A DNA stretch of 64,000 nt from Sanderia malayensis (lineage: Eukaryota > Cnidaria > Scyphozoa > Semaeostomeae > Pelagiidae). The position numbers were made by a program, and so were the translations under genes. Position 1 is the stretch's first letter, and the number at the start of each line of letters is the position of its first letter. Shown one piece after another: positions 1 to 12,510 of this stretch. The stretch is from positions 6,476,392 to 6,540,391 of the forward strand of contig RQOL01000616.1 of the NCBI GenBank assembly GCA_013076295.1. Reading direction: 5' to 3'. The notes under the pieces were generated by a model that was not told the origin of the DNA, ran no database searches, and saw only the letters and a list, made by a program, of their open reading frames with translations.

Positions 1-161
1 CTAGAACTGAACGTAAACAGAAGATACTTATTATCCGACAAGATCAGCAATTTTCCGACAAAACGGCAGTTTAGCTCTACAGGGGGGTATTTCGCCCCCC
101 CTGACCCCCCTCTAACTACGCCACTGCGTCAAAGATATTTTACGCAATGATATTTACTCAC

Positions 162-3100
162 TCGTGTTGTTCAGCGGGTGTTGTACTGTTGCCTTGGCGT
201 GGTGCATGTTCCTGGTGCAGACGACTGCCTGCTTCGTGATTCGCAATGCCACCTTTCGCTTCGTATTTAGAAGTAGCTGAAGAAGGCTCCACTGCTTTCA
301 CGACCCGAGATGACACCGGCTTTGAGGCAGGCTAAGAATTGTAAAAGAAATCTTTATCATTTAAAAACCTGATTTCGAGCTATGAAGTATTAAAGAAATG
401 GTCGAATCTTGTCTGTTACTTCTTTTCTCACGTTCGCTCTGTTTGTTTTACGGTTAATTACTCACGTTTTCGTACTTACGTTTTACAATGTTTAGTAGCT
501 ATATAAGAGTTCTGCACATGTGAGTGACATTTATGCAATATATACTCGCTACCATACCAATCGTTACTTGTTTATTCATTCATTCATTCGCTTCCATTCG
601 TTAGTTCATCCGTATTCGCTTCTTACGTTTAAACAAGTTATTAATTTGGTATTATTGTTGTGTGCATATTACAATTTATCGTTTGCTTATTGCTTCGCTC
701 TCCACAGCTACTATAAAAATGAACATGAAACCATTCAAGTAAGACAATCTTACGTCTTCCATGGCCAGTATGAATTTCTCTTTGCTTGACAAAGGCACGG
801 ATTTCTTCAATTGAATCTGTTTCTCTACAGAATAAAACAGAACAGCAAGGTTGAGCATCCGCCCATCTATGTTACAATTCACATCGATCTCACAATCAAG
901 ATCAACCCCCTGTTTAACTGATGATCTGCAATGAAAGCAATAAGTATGCAGTGAGAGTGCCGGAGGTCCTACGAATTCAAATGACACAAATTTCTTACCA
1001 AGGTCTGCCAGGTACTGCTTACTCTTCTCCCTTCTGTCTTGCCTGTAGTCAACACTCACTTGTCCAGGAGCCTAAAAAATCAATATTGAATGCCATCACA
1101 GTAACTTAGACACTGAAAGCGATGAAGTATCTAGTTGTTTCATATGTACACAAAGCAAATTGCCAAGCCAATGAGCTTGCAAAGACCATAGTCAGGGCTT
1201 TAGCTCTTAGGTTTTGTGTAGTAATGTGATATTATAATTCTAATTATGATGAAAGCTATAAAATCACAACAAATTTCGCAATAGAGGCCTCTTTCTCTTG
1301 AGCTCCCCTATCAATAACCACCCAACCAAGAGATTCAATTAAACGCCCCGGGCTTTTATTTGCAAGACAATGGTATATCATTGCTACATTTAAGCGCTGT
1401 TTCAAAGACTCTTCTGTATATGCATATTCAAAGCAGCAGTAACTATATCAGAAAGTACAAAAAAATAATTAAATATAAACAATAAACTTACGCCAATCGC
1501 AAACGAGCTTCTCATTGCAACAGGTTCCGCTCTCGCGGACATCTGGGCTGCGGGGGACGTCTGTTGATGACTCTGCGTTGGCGTGCTGTTGTAAGACAAT
1601 GCCTGTAGTTCATTTCTACTTGTGAATGACACAGTATCAACCGATTGGTGATCTGTGGCATGCTGCTCCTACATAAAAATGCTTTCATTAGAATTTAGAA
1701 TGATTAGAACAAAAGGTTTGGTACAGGAGGACTTGCAGCAATTTCCCAAACATTCCCATTTGCCTCGTTTCCATGCAGTGCAGATGATGCACATAAAAAT
1801 CGGTAAAACATAAAAGAGGCTAGAATGTTTCATCGTTGATTTCTTTTTTATTGATAAGAATACTTACCGGTTTTCCGGTAGCAGGATTTGACGACGAAAT
1901 ATCTGAAAAAAGCAAAGAGGATCGTTTGAGTGCAAAATTAGGGTGGGCAATGACATAACACTGCAGATGTATTTATTACTCTGCTCTACATAGCATGGAG
2001 GTTATCTAATAAAAATTGGACAGCAGTAGATCGACAGGTATCTCATAGCGATGGTCAAATGCTAGAACCTACCTCCCCCGTGTAATGATGCACCCAAATC
2101 CAATCCTGGAAATACGAGTATATAAGTCATGCATTTGCTATGCAGATTGGCGAATACATGAATAAAACATTTGCAACATGTAGCAAATAACAGCCAAGAA
2201 TACAGCTGAATCTGAATATTTATAACTTAAAAAGGGAAAGGATTTTTCAAGTTCAACAAGTTTTTTAAGTTGCTGATGACGAAGCCTGAAACGTGTATAT
2301 TTGAACCTCAATATGCCCAACACCAGAAAAATTAAAACATTTGTTAGAGTAATTAAAGTTGGAGCTATCGAGGGTTAAATATGCAGTTCGCATATGACGA
2401 ATTAAAATCAAGAAAGACAGAAAGATTTTGGTTATAGTGAGGAATTCAACTTGAATTGTAGTCGACTTATCGAGGATCAACTGTTTGATGTCTGAAACCT
2501 AAGTTAAATGTCGCTCTTCTCATGCGCCGAATCCAATGCAATTAAGTACGGCAGTGGAGCGACTCTGGAGCGGCAGCAAGTCAAATCTGCCATACTTAAT
2601 CAAGTTAAACGTCGCTCTTGTCATGCACTTTATTCACCTATTTGATTCGGCACATGAGAAGAGCGACATTTAACTTAGGTCTGACTTCAAAAAGGCAATA
2701 AAAACAAGAAACTTAGTAAGAAGTTCGCATGAAATCGATTGACGAAAATACCAATTAATACCTGGCACAAAAGTTGGTTCAGTTACGCGGGATGACTGCG
2801 ATTCTGTTGCCATGGGCGCACTTTCTTTCGCAATGACATTTTGAAGCAATGAAGATACGTCACTACCTTTCATTACCTCCATCAACAAAGCCAACTGTGC
2901 TTGGCTTATGACGGAGGCATTTGCCGTGGTGTCAGGTTGCGAAGGAGCATTTTCTTGTAATTTTCTCGTCGTCTTTGCTGCATTTCTTTGTTGGCTTATC
3001 ATGGTTCCTGCTTTTGTCCGGGTTCTGTTCGCAGTCTGGTTCTTTTGCTGCTGCCTGTTGCTAGATGCATTGCCAACGCCTCGCCCCAGAGAGTTTCTTT

Positions 3101-4826
3101 TCTTGTCATTACTACCATGACTAACAGAAGATGTGGCATCTTTTGCCTGCTTTGAGGTACCAGCAAATGCTTTCCGTTGCTGTTGGGAATCATCCACTGA
3201 TTCTGCTACAGATACACTGTCTTTCACCTGCTGCTTGTGCAGTCTGGGAGACACGTCCTTCTGACTCGGAAGAACATTGTTGGATTTGAGTTCCTTCGTC
3301 TTGCGACGTCCCGCGCTGCTCAGATTCCTGACTGACTTCTGAAATTGACCACAATTAACAATCGTTATATTAAGTTTTCGTTCGTTCGTCCGGACTTAAT
3401 TCACCCCTTACCAGCAAGTTTGTGATAAACAAATTTTGCCTCACATTGAGCATTTAGGTCGCATAACAAAATGCGATTGACGTGGTTGCAAAGCAAACCT
3501 CACGTGCGAGCATGTCTTAATTCATCTAAATGAATTGCTATTGTTTTGTATTGGGCAGTCTTGATAATTAAAAACCAATGCAATATGTTCTGCATTGAAC
3601 AGTATGAATACTCAAAATTAATTAAACATTAAGTGGAATTCAAAAAAATGACAAGAAGAGACTCATTCAGAAGCCTAGGTGACATGCACAATGGCAAATG
3701 TAGTGGAATATCAAAACAGTCAATTTCAATTAAAAGGCTTCCAAGTATAGCACATTTAATACATTGTTTGAGCCACTTCATAATACAATCTCTTTTTAAT
3801 TAACAAACTACTGAACTGATATAATGAAGCAAGCTTTCAGTCCCCCAAAACAATATAGAGATTAATTGCATTGAGATTTAACTGAAGCTCTAAAGCATTT
3901 TTTAAGTTTAATACAGTTGACGTCCACTTACTCGAATACCTGCTAACTCGAACATTCGCTTGCTCGAACAAATTTTCATTTCCCTTGGTTTTGCTATAGC
4001 GTTACGTATAAAACTCACTGCTCGCTAACTCGAATACCTGCTAGCTCAAACATTTGCTTGCTCGAACAAATTTTTGTTTCCCTTGGACCAAAAAGTGTCC
4101 GCTAACTCGAACTCTAAGACTCGAACAAATTTCAATTTCCCTTCAGACTTTGAGTAAGCAGATGTCAACTGTACTAGCCCTAAGAAATATCCAAAGTAAT
4201 ACATATGTCATTTTTAATATCATGAAACCATCAAATTTTATACACAGTTACCTTTTGTGATTCTCCAACACCCTTTAATGTGGCTACAACAAGAACAAAA
4301 AAGACACCACATGAGGACTTTAACTTACAGCTGTAGACGATACAGTATGGTCCCAGCCTCCTCTTGGAAGGTATGGGACAGTTTATTGTGACTTCCGGTG
4401 TGCAAGGACCTGATTCTAATGGTGTGCAAGGACCTGATTCTATCACTATTTTATTGTTCTATTATGTTGTTTTTCTTGCGTGTGGAAGTGCTATGCCTTT
4501 CATGTCAGTTGACAATTTGAACCACGAAGAGACCAAATAAGATGGTTTGAGTTAGCAAATGTCAAGTTATCAGAGACTGAGCTATGGAATGAAGTATTGG
4601 GCAAAGTTCTCAAGGTGAATGCTAAGAGGGAATTCAGAGGTGGATACAATACCAAGGTCCTTGAGTTATCAAAGACATGATAATAAAGTAATGATGTAAT
4701 GATAAAAACACAGCGTTCCTGCATATAAAAAGGCACAATTTATAGGGCAGATAGCAAATTTCCAAACTGTGCTCACCATCGGAAAGGACAATGTCAAATT
4801 TTCCACCTTTAGATTGTAACTTTAGC
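162..4826 (-). CDS. CCDC66: CCDC66-like centrosome/cilium coiled-coil protein (partial, spliced)
   Basis: Exons I can join with consistent phase, in transcript order: 4826-4777, 4283-4252, 3338-2762, 2105-2073, 1902-1868, 1668-1492, 1071-999, 824-754, 331-162; all have GT donors and AG acceptors. The gene continues beyond the left edge, and the first exon with the ATG was not found. The second-exon peptide (LKLQSKGGKFDIVLSDG) resembles the start of vertebrate CCDC66. The large exon carries an S/Q/K-rich low-complexity stretch and a motif (ISQAQLALLMEVMKG) like the conserved LTQDQLQQIL region of CCDC66. Exons at 999-1071 and 754-824 encode a charged helical segment (YRQDRREKSKQYLADLEKQ). CCDC66 is known as a microtubule-binding centrosomal/ciliary protein. 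The exons of 32, 33, 35 and 50 bp are notable. The call rests on short motifs plus gene structure; another disordered centrosomal protein is possible. Confidence 0.6.
2499..2681. mobile_element. MITE-like element with about 40-bp terminal inverted repeats
   Basis: The left end (CCTAAGTTAAATGTCGCTCT...) returns as its reverse complement at 2640-2681, and the match continues through a GATTCGGC/GCCGAATC segment. It sits in a CCDC66 intron. An extra internal partial copy of the terminal motif lies near 2602-2628. No coding capacity, so non-autonomous. Confidence 0.75.
3912..4173. mobile_element. Mariner-type MITE with internal CTCGAA repeats
   Basis: The ends are TACAGTTGACGTC at the left and GATGTCAACTGTA at the right, imperfect inverted repeats that begin and end with TA as in Tc1/mariner elements. 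The interior repeats a unit of about 90 bp containing ACTCGAATACCTGCTA and CTCGAACAAATTT. It lies in a CCDC66 intron. Confidence 0.65.
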
Positions 4827-5611
4827 CTGTTAAAAGATAATATTTTACATAATTCAGAAACAAAAATAACAATAATACAATGATAAAATAAAAGAGTACC
4901 ACGACTCAAAGGTGTTGGAAGCTAGGTGTTAAGATAAAGCAAATTTCCACCTGAACTAGATACTATATATATATCATGCATACCAACCCATTGGTTAAAA
5001 ACATAAATTTAATGTTAATTTCAAAACATATTAATTAAGACTCACATGATGAGTAGACTTGGTTTCCTTTATTGGTACTTTGCAAATATAAAACTTTACT
5101 CATTACTTTTGAGTTATCCGTATATGCCAAATTTTCAAAAACACTTGGTTGCGTGTCTTGCTGTTAAAACAAGAAATTCTACACAATTCCACAAACCTAA
5201 CTTTGTGCTGGCAGTCTTCTATAGGCCCATGCAAATATGGACTACCTAAGATTACATTGAAAGACAACAATAGCAATAATTGATCCAAAATGGTAATTGC
5301 GAATGTTTCTCCAGTTACCAAATTTTATATTTATTTCAGATCGTAGCAATTCAATGAACAAATAATGAATTATTAACTACTTTCTTGCGAATGAATTATA
5401 CAACTTCGTCATCAACCTCCCATGTTTCGTTGTTGTCATTGCTACGTATTTACGTAACGAAGATCCTAAGAATCACTCAAAACATTAAATCACAAAGATT
5501 GGAAAGGTGGGCGGCAAAGCTTCATAGTACGCCGGCGCACAACCCTTATTCCAAAGGTGGGCGGTACTCCAAACTTTTCTTTTCTTTTCTTTTGATTGAA
5601 GCAACAATACA
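4827..5611. promoter_or_regulatory. Intergenic region with GC boxes upstream of CWH43
   Basis: This gap between the visible 5' end of the minus-strand CCDC66-like gene and the CWH43 start probably acts as a divergent promoter. Two identical GGTGGGCGG boxes (5506-5514 and 5556-5564), typical of Sp/KLF sites, lie 50-110 bp before the CWH43 ATG. The missing first exon of CCDC66 should also be here; I could not identify it. Confidence 0.45.
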
Positions 5612-8600
5612 ATGGCGGCTACCCAAGCTGAAGCTGATAAGGATGCTTTAAGGAGAAGAACACACAGAAGCGTCAATAATGAGGAAACAGAATGGACAGC
5701 AGGAGAGGAATACAAGATGTCTTCACGAGATGTATCACAAGAAGATATTAAGAGTCAAACGTTTATAAGACACCTCATACCTGAAGCTATCCTAGGTTTG
5801 TTATTGTAGATTGCTATTGCCAGGAAAATTTACATTTCTATATAGCTTTGGTTTTTATTTTGTGAGAGTTTTCCTGGGAAATACATATAATATTCAAACG
5901 TGTATCTGTGATACAGGTTTAATTAACCTGTTAACACATTTTGCACTGTGATTGAGAATTATTTTCTTCATGTTTTCTCTCTTCCCTCTTTCCTACAACA
6001 GGCTACATATGGTGGTCAACATTTTTCAGTCTGGCTGCAACAATATGGTTTTTTCCACTAAACTTATTGGCGATTTCTGGATACGAAGCATTTGCTCTTC
6101 TCGCCCTGTCTCCAATTTTCACATGCATTCCATTCGTTGACAGAATTGTTACCAGCAAACAGGGACTCACCACACTGCAAATACTCACTGTTCTTGGCAC
6201 CCTGTCATTTCATGCACCAACTGCAATTTTCAAATTGATAATTACATCAACTGCTAATTTCACGGCTATGCTATGGCTAGCTGGGGCTCTCTGGTTCAAA
6301 CACAACAAATACAGGTACAAGTTTGTTTGATACAACTGAATCTCAATGAGCCAACAAAAATTGAACCCCAAAAAACTGAACAGGAGATCTTTGTTCAACA
6401 GCAAGTGCATGCCATTTATTTTACTGAAATCTCTCCCTGTATGACTTTCCTAAAGTATGACAGTTCTAAGTACATGTTTCTCTTTTTCAGAAAGCTATCG
6501 TTCTGGGGTCTGGCGATTGGTTTCTTTATTCGATTAATTATCCGAATGGCATTCCAGTCGCTTAACCCGCTTTGGACATCTTCCTCGTACAATATTGCCA
6601 TATTCATCATTGCATTGGCCTGTGCTGTTGACCGAGCAGTGTTTATCAACAGCCTGAGCATGGAAACATCTGATGAATCTGTCAGCAAGCCAAGCTACAC
6701 TCAGCCATGGTCAACATGGATGCCAGTTGCTCTAGGAGCTGGAGCTTGGCTGTTCATTGCGCAGTGGCTTTTTGGTGAGGTATCAGTCATTTCAAGGTAC
6801 ACTGGAGATTCGCAACCATCATGGTCAGTGCCACCTGTTCCTGGAGGGTACGTAATTCATACCAATATTTGAAGACTTTCATGCTCAAGGTTTGGAAATG
6901 GAAAATAGTGATTTTAGTTGTAAAAAGTAATACGAGAAGCTTCAACATGTTTGATTTAATATTAAATCAAAATAAAACTATATATTTCATCGCAAATTCC
7001 AGGGATCATCATCAGAGTAAATTGAAATACATTTACAAACAGTTAAAACGATACAAACAAAATTCCAATAATAGTTCGAAAATTGTGCGTCAATTAAATA
7101 ACTTGAGAGGAAAGGATTTATCCTGTACGTTCAATGTAGGTCCATATGTTTTAATATACAAAGCTTCAATTGAGATAATCATTAAGATTGGTGATTTTAG
7201 TGCTTTTACTCTTCATTCATAAATATATACAGATTTTTGTAACTGCAAACTTGATCAACTGTCTAGTTCTCGATCTTCCATTTTTTACTTTTAAGGCTTT
7301 GGGGTTTATTTTGATTGTTGTTATTTTTTCTTTGCAGGATTTGCACTTTTATTTCATTGCTCTTTGGCATAAAGATATCGAATAGGAAGTTTGTGACATC
7401 TTCTGCGTGGTGGCTATTTGCTGGTTTATCTGCAGTCACTTTTTACAAGGCACCCTCAGTTGTGGGCTTTATCGGTGGCCAGGGAATTGCCATTTACACC
7501 ATGTCTGTGTTTCCAAGAGTGACCAATCAAGTGAGCAAGTGCAACAAGGGGAAATGTCTCACTCTTGCCGTTCTCACCTGCATCATCTTTCTTTTGGCCT
7601 CAGTGTGGGTTGTGGCTTACAACTTCGTGCCTGGAGGCGTATTTACAAGAGAACGCAATGATATGGTCCTAGCTGTGGCAATTGTGTTGATCGGTAAGCT
7701 CTTTCATCTGTGTTTGTATGTGCACAATGAAATATTGATACGGTCGCCAACGGCCACAAAGAATTCGCCTTGTTAACATCGTTTTTTATGGAATGAGGCT
7801 GTTTTGAGCAAAGCACGTATCCGTATTAACGGGGTGACCGTATTAACGAGGTGACCGTATTAACGGGGTTATCGTATTAACGAGCTGACCGTATTAACGA
7901 GGTTGACCGTAAAGCAGGGCTTTGCTGTATTACAGCTGTGACCCCGTGTCGAGGCTTTTTGCATGTAGCAGAACAAAGTTATCGATAGTTGGATATGGAA
8001 CTTGAATTTTTCTCTTTTCAAAGGGCTAGCAGTGGCAATTGATGTGAATGAAAGCAAAACTGACGATGATGAATCGACGAGGTCTTTTTTCGCTGATGAT
8101 CGCGCAAAGGACCAATGCGTATTCAAGAAAGGTGTTCTCCCAGGTGAATATGCAACTTCGGGTGATGATGATGTAGCTTGCATTTCGTTGTGAATAGCTC
8201 TTATGGTATTTCTTCGATTAGGTGCCCCGGGGCGCTTATTAGCTAGTTCCGGCTCTTTTTCGGGAAGCGGTTATTTGACAGGGGGCGCTTAATCGATTCT
8301 GCACTGTACTTCAATTGCAGTTGGGTACACGCTATTTTGCATTCACAGGGAGAGAAATGGAGAAGGGGGAATTCTGTGATGTTCGAGGCTGTTTGAGAGA
8401 GGGGGAGCTTGGGGAATAGAAGGCATCCACTCTGTTTATAAAAGCTATTTGCTGAAATTTTGTCAAAGAATCTGAATTATTAATTGTTCTAATTTCTAGC
8501 TCTGGCTTTTCTCTTTCTCTTTGGAATTCTGCTTGCTGCTATAAGGACACATTCATTGCAAAGCAAAAGGGAACAAGCACAGGTATCTCTGCAACCTCGA

Positions 8601-11600
8601 AAATTAAGTAAGGGCCCCCGGACTTAATGGGGTTATCACTGTAATCGTGGTGGCCAATGCTTGAGTCAACTTCAACTTGGTTTTCCTCATTTGTTACGAA
8701 GGAGCTGATAGCGACGGAATAAACTCTTGTTTTACAATTTTCGTTGTTGTTTTCAATAGTTGGCGATCAAGGATCCGAAGTCTTTCACGTCTGTGATTTG
8801 GACTATCCATTTTGGCTACGACAATCACGGATGGCATAGCTTTAAACGAGCTACACAGGTTCTCAAGGATACAAGTGCGTTTGTTTCCTCTGTTTAAAAA
8901 TAGTTATTTTCTACTTTAATTCAGTGCATCCCAATAAATACTTGCTTAAATTTTGGCCTCGATATTTCGGGTGCTGCATAGCATGGGAAATGGGATAAGA
9001 AAGTTGTTTAAATTAATGAAAGTTCAATTCATTGAAGGTCGGACCTGAATCATACAGAAATCATGCAGATTTATCTGTATTTTCTTCGTGCATACCTCGC
9101 GTATGTCTCAATTGCAATGCATTGAGCCATACGGGAATGCAATCTCATGTATGTTCGTTTGATATGTTAGCATTGGCTAATTTTTGTTATTTTGCGATGT
9201 AGCTGTTATCGAATGATCGAAGGTCAACTGTATTACATTCTCTAGTTCATACGACCTGGTAATGCCTGCGATGTGTTGATGATTTGCAAGTATTATCTTT
9301 AATATTGTCATTTCAGATGCTGATGTTATTGCCATACTGGAATCTGATTGTTCGCGACCGTACACTGGCTCAACTGATTTGGTTTCATACATTGAAGAAC
9401 ACCTCGGTTTCTATGCCGACTATGGACCAAAAACTAAAGACCATACTTGGGGGTGAGTATCTTGTTTTCTGTCCCCCCCCCTCCTGGGCTACTAACTATG
9501 TACACCAATTGATTGGTGAAGTGCATACAGTACACTCTCGGCAACTCAAACCATTAATGCATTGGATTCAGTGGTTCGAGTTAACGAGTGTTCATAGGTT
9601 TTGTTATCTTTCAGGGCTGCAATTTTATCACGGTATCCAATTATTAAGACGACGCATTATCTTCTGCCGTCACCCGAAGGTAACATGACTTTTCGCAATT
9701 TCCATTTTAGTATCATTCTTCATTCCTTTTAGCTCAGCTACTTATTTTTCCGTTTTTATTTTTTGTAGGTGAACTAGCTCCGGCTTTGCTCGCCTCTGTC
9801 AACATCTCTGGTCGAATAGTTGACTTTGTTACTGTACATATGGGAAACGATGGGTAAGGTCAAAGTTCTACGTGATAGGTCATAGTTCCAGGTCATTGGT
9901 CGTTACTTTTCTCTTTCACACCTCATCTATCAATATTGCCAATGAGCAACAACACAGAGAGGAGGCAAGGGCCTCATTGTGAATATGGCGATGGCCTCCA
10001 ACAGATTTAGCAATAATGTAGGGGGAGATTTTAGGTTTTGGGCAAGAAATCAAGGGATACACAATTAACTTTTACCCCCACCCAGAGCCTCTAAATTGTC
10101 TCTGCAGCCCTCTCAATGAGTTGCCTTGTTTTGTCCAAGAAAGACCCATCTATTCTCCCATATATTTGCCTTCTGTCGTTCTTAATCATCTGCGAATTTT
10201 CAATTTTAGTGATGACCTTGACCGTCAATTGCAGGCCGAAAAACTTGCAACTGTCACCGATGCTAGGTATGATTAACCTATAAGATTTAAAAACTCGTAA
10301 GCCATATTTGGCCAACATTTCACTCTCTGTTTCACGCACAGATGTACACACGAAACTGATGAATATCTAACAACAGTTGCTTTTCCCTTTGCAGCCCAAA
10401 TCCACTTGTTTTCCTTGGATATGTTACCTCGGCACCTGGAAGTCGAGATTACTTGAAACTGCTTGAAGCGGGCAGGCTGAAGGTGTGGTTTTTTCTTCCA
10501 TATTCATCTCGTTGTTTTGAAATTCCAATTGATGTTATAATAAAGCATTGTTTGGCTCCTGTTAAAGTTCTTTGTACTGTCAGTTTGCTTGAATTCTTTG
10601 CGAAGCTAAACCCACTTATTTATCACCGAAATTTATCACCGCACATTTTGGGTGTACAAAACCATTTTATCACTGCTCAAAGTGGTTACCACTGCATCTT
10701 AAAATTGGGCTTGCCTACTCCTAATTCTTCTCTCAATGAGCGCTCTACTTTGCATTCAATTTGATTTGCTACAGCCCTCGTACTTTCATCTCAATGCTTT
10801 GACAGGATATTGATTACGAAGATTATTGGCGCTGGTGTGAATACATAATGTACAGAGACTTGATCAGAAAAGGCTATGCCAGAATCTCTCATGGTGTGCT
10901 ATCAGACACAGAGCTGCAATTGGGACGATTTCAAATCCCTGACAATATTGATAATCACGATGACAATCACGGCCTGGTGACAACCAGTGAAGATGTGCCA
11001 GAAAACGAGCGGTTTTCTGCCAAGTAAGTTGACCCCCTCAATAAATATATTATTGCATTTCTTTTTCGTTTCTATTATGAGCAATCCAGGGGCTAATTTT
11101 GCATATGCAATTTATCCACTGTATTTCTCCAAATGATTTCAGCACTTTTTAGGGAGGCTCTTATTCGAGGGAAAGACACTTATTGCAACTTCAATAAATG
11201 GGAAAAGATACATTTTTGAAATTAAACAGTTTTCATTCATATTCTTTAATCAAACAATGTCAAAAAATCTACAGGAAAAAGTGTCATTTTAGCTCAGTAC
11301 CGTAAATCCTTGAATAAGCCCCCGGGGGCTTATTTGCAAAAACGAAATTTTAGCTGGATAATTGTTCAAAATTAAGCAAAATAAAAGCTATACGATGCAG
11401 CCAATCAATAAAGTTATTGGTTTAACGTGCTGTTATTTGCAATACATTCACTAAACAACTTCAATGTCTGGAAACTTGGCCTCAATATCCTTGCAAATGA
11501 TTATCAGGATGGGGGCTTATTCGAGGGGAGGACTTATTCAAAGGTGGGGGTTTATTCAAGGATTTACAGTACTTGAAAGGGGGTAAGCTAATTTTAAATT

Positions 11601-12510
11601 ACAGGTGTTTGGGGGGCCCTTATTCGAGAGAAGCCACTTACCGTAGATTCTTTTTTAGCCCCCCCGGGGGGCTTATTGCAACCAGCCACTTTTGAGGGGG
11701 GCTTAATTGAAAGGGGGGCTTAATAACTAATAATGAACGTATTGTACAAGGAATTAAAAAAAAAGGTGGAAAGTCTCAAACATATGAAAATAACAGTAGA
11801 ACAAGTCAAGTCAAAAAACGTTATCAGCAGTATATAAATGTTTGAGTTATGAATTATGTCCTGATAATAATTTTAATGTCAAAATAATGTTGAATTTTGC
11901 ACTATAAAAATTTTGAGGGGGGCTTAATAAATATTTGCTCTTGAAAAGGGGGGCTTAATTGAGAGGGGGGCTAAAAAGAGAATTTACGGTACTCAAGGAA
12001 ATTTGGTATTTTGACGCAGGGGTGGATATTCAAATTGTTAATTACATTTCAATAGGATTAAGTCAACAGATACTTCATTCCAATTATTTCAAATGTTTGA
12101 CATTTTCCATCTTGCCTGATTTTGCTTTCATTCTCTTCTGAGAAACCTGCATCACATGACAGTAATTTATGAGAATGAACAAAATATGACAAACCTGAAA
12201 ATAACAAGCATTTCAAACCTGATATTGTTTCTTATAACATGAACCCTTACTGAAAAAAGGTAAACCTGTTTCCTATTTACAGGTATTTAATGCATGTGTA
12301 AGACTGTCTTCAGTTAAGACTCTCAACAACTCAAAACTTTTTTTATATTAGGAAGAAATCTTTAATTTCTCTAGGCTAGGAGAGGTTCAAAAATATTTAT
12401 TGTATGTTGCATTCATATTCAGGTTTGGTGATTTTCACATTGGAGATTACCACGGTAATGGTCATCATTATCACAGATCCACACCAAAATATTTTGTGCC
12501 AACAGAATAA
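5612..12510 (+). CDS. CWH43: CWH43/PGAP2IP, GPI-anchor lipid remodelling membrane protein
   Basis: Thirteen exons join without a frame break to about 714 residues: 5612-5795, 6002-6314, 6491-6847, 7338-7693, 8500-8582, 8760-8874, 9317-9452, 9615-9679, 9769-9853, 10210-10266, 10395-10482, 10806-11023, 12423-12510. Vertebrate CWH43 is about 700 residues. The N-terminal half is multi-spanning (many hydrophobic helices in exons 2-5). The C-terminal half is an endonuclease/exonuclease/phosphatase-type domain with [18 protein letters not shown] and [11 protein letters not shown] blocks, closing with [20 protein letters not shown], the diagnostic CWH43 tail. In yeast the protein is needed to put ceramide into GPI anchors, and in animals the homologue interacts with PGAP2; it acts in ER/Golgi membranes. 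Exon 12 ends AA|GTAAGT and exon 13 is 1.4 kb downstream, across an intron filled with repeats. Confidence 0.93.
7818..7912. repeat. Short tandem repeat, about 19-bp unit
   Basis: Five imperfect copies of a CGTATTAACG(A/G)GGTGAC unit lie in CWH43 intron 4. The unit alternates GGGG and GAGG/GAGC versions. No gene function is suggested. Confidence 0.7.
11296..11574. mobile_element. MITE with G/C-run inverted termini (first of a pair)
   Basis: The left end AGTACCGTAAATCCTTGAAT is followed by AAGCCCCC; the right end is the inverted GGGGGTTTATTCAAGG then ATTTACAGTACT. It lies in CWH43 intron 12 and is non-coding. Fragments with the same GGGGGCTTATT core occur elsewhere in the window (near 1345, 8225, 29310). 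Confidence 0.7.
11639..11991. mobile_element. MITE with G/C-run inverted termini (second of a pair)
   Basis: The left end TACCGTAGATTCTTTTTTAG is followed by CCCCCC; the right end is GGGGGGCTAAAAAGAG then AATTTACGGTA. It is related to the element about 65 bp upstream but has a different terminal sequence after the shared ACCGTA. It lies in CWH43 intron 12. Confidence 0.7.

Noticed and set aside
520..789. 89-residue plus-strand ORF near the left edge
   Set aside because: AT-rich, compositionally poor, and overlapping a CCDC66-like intron and exon on the other strand; no family resemblance.
9284..9688. 134-residue ORF
   Set aside because: It reads through CWH43 exons 7-8 and their intron in a non-coding frame.
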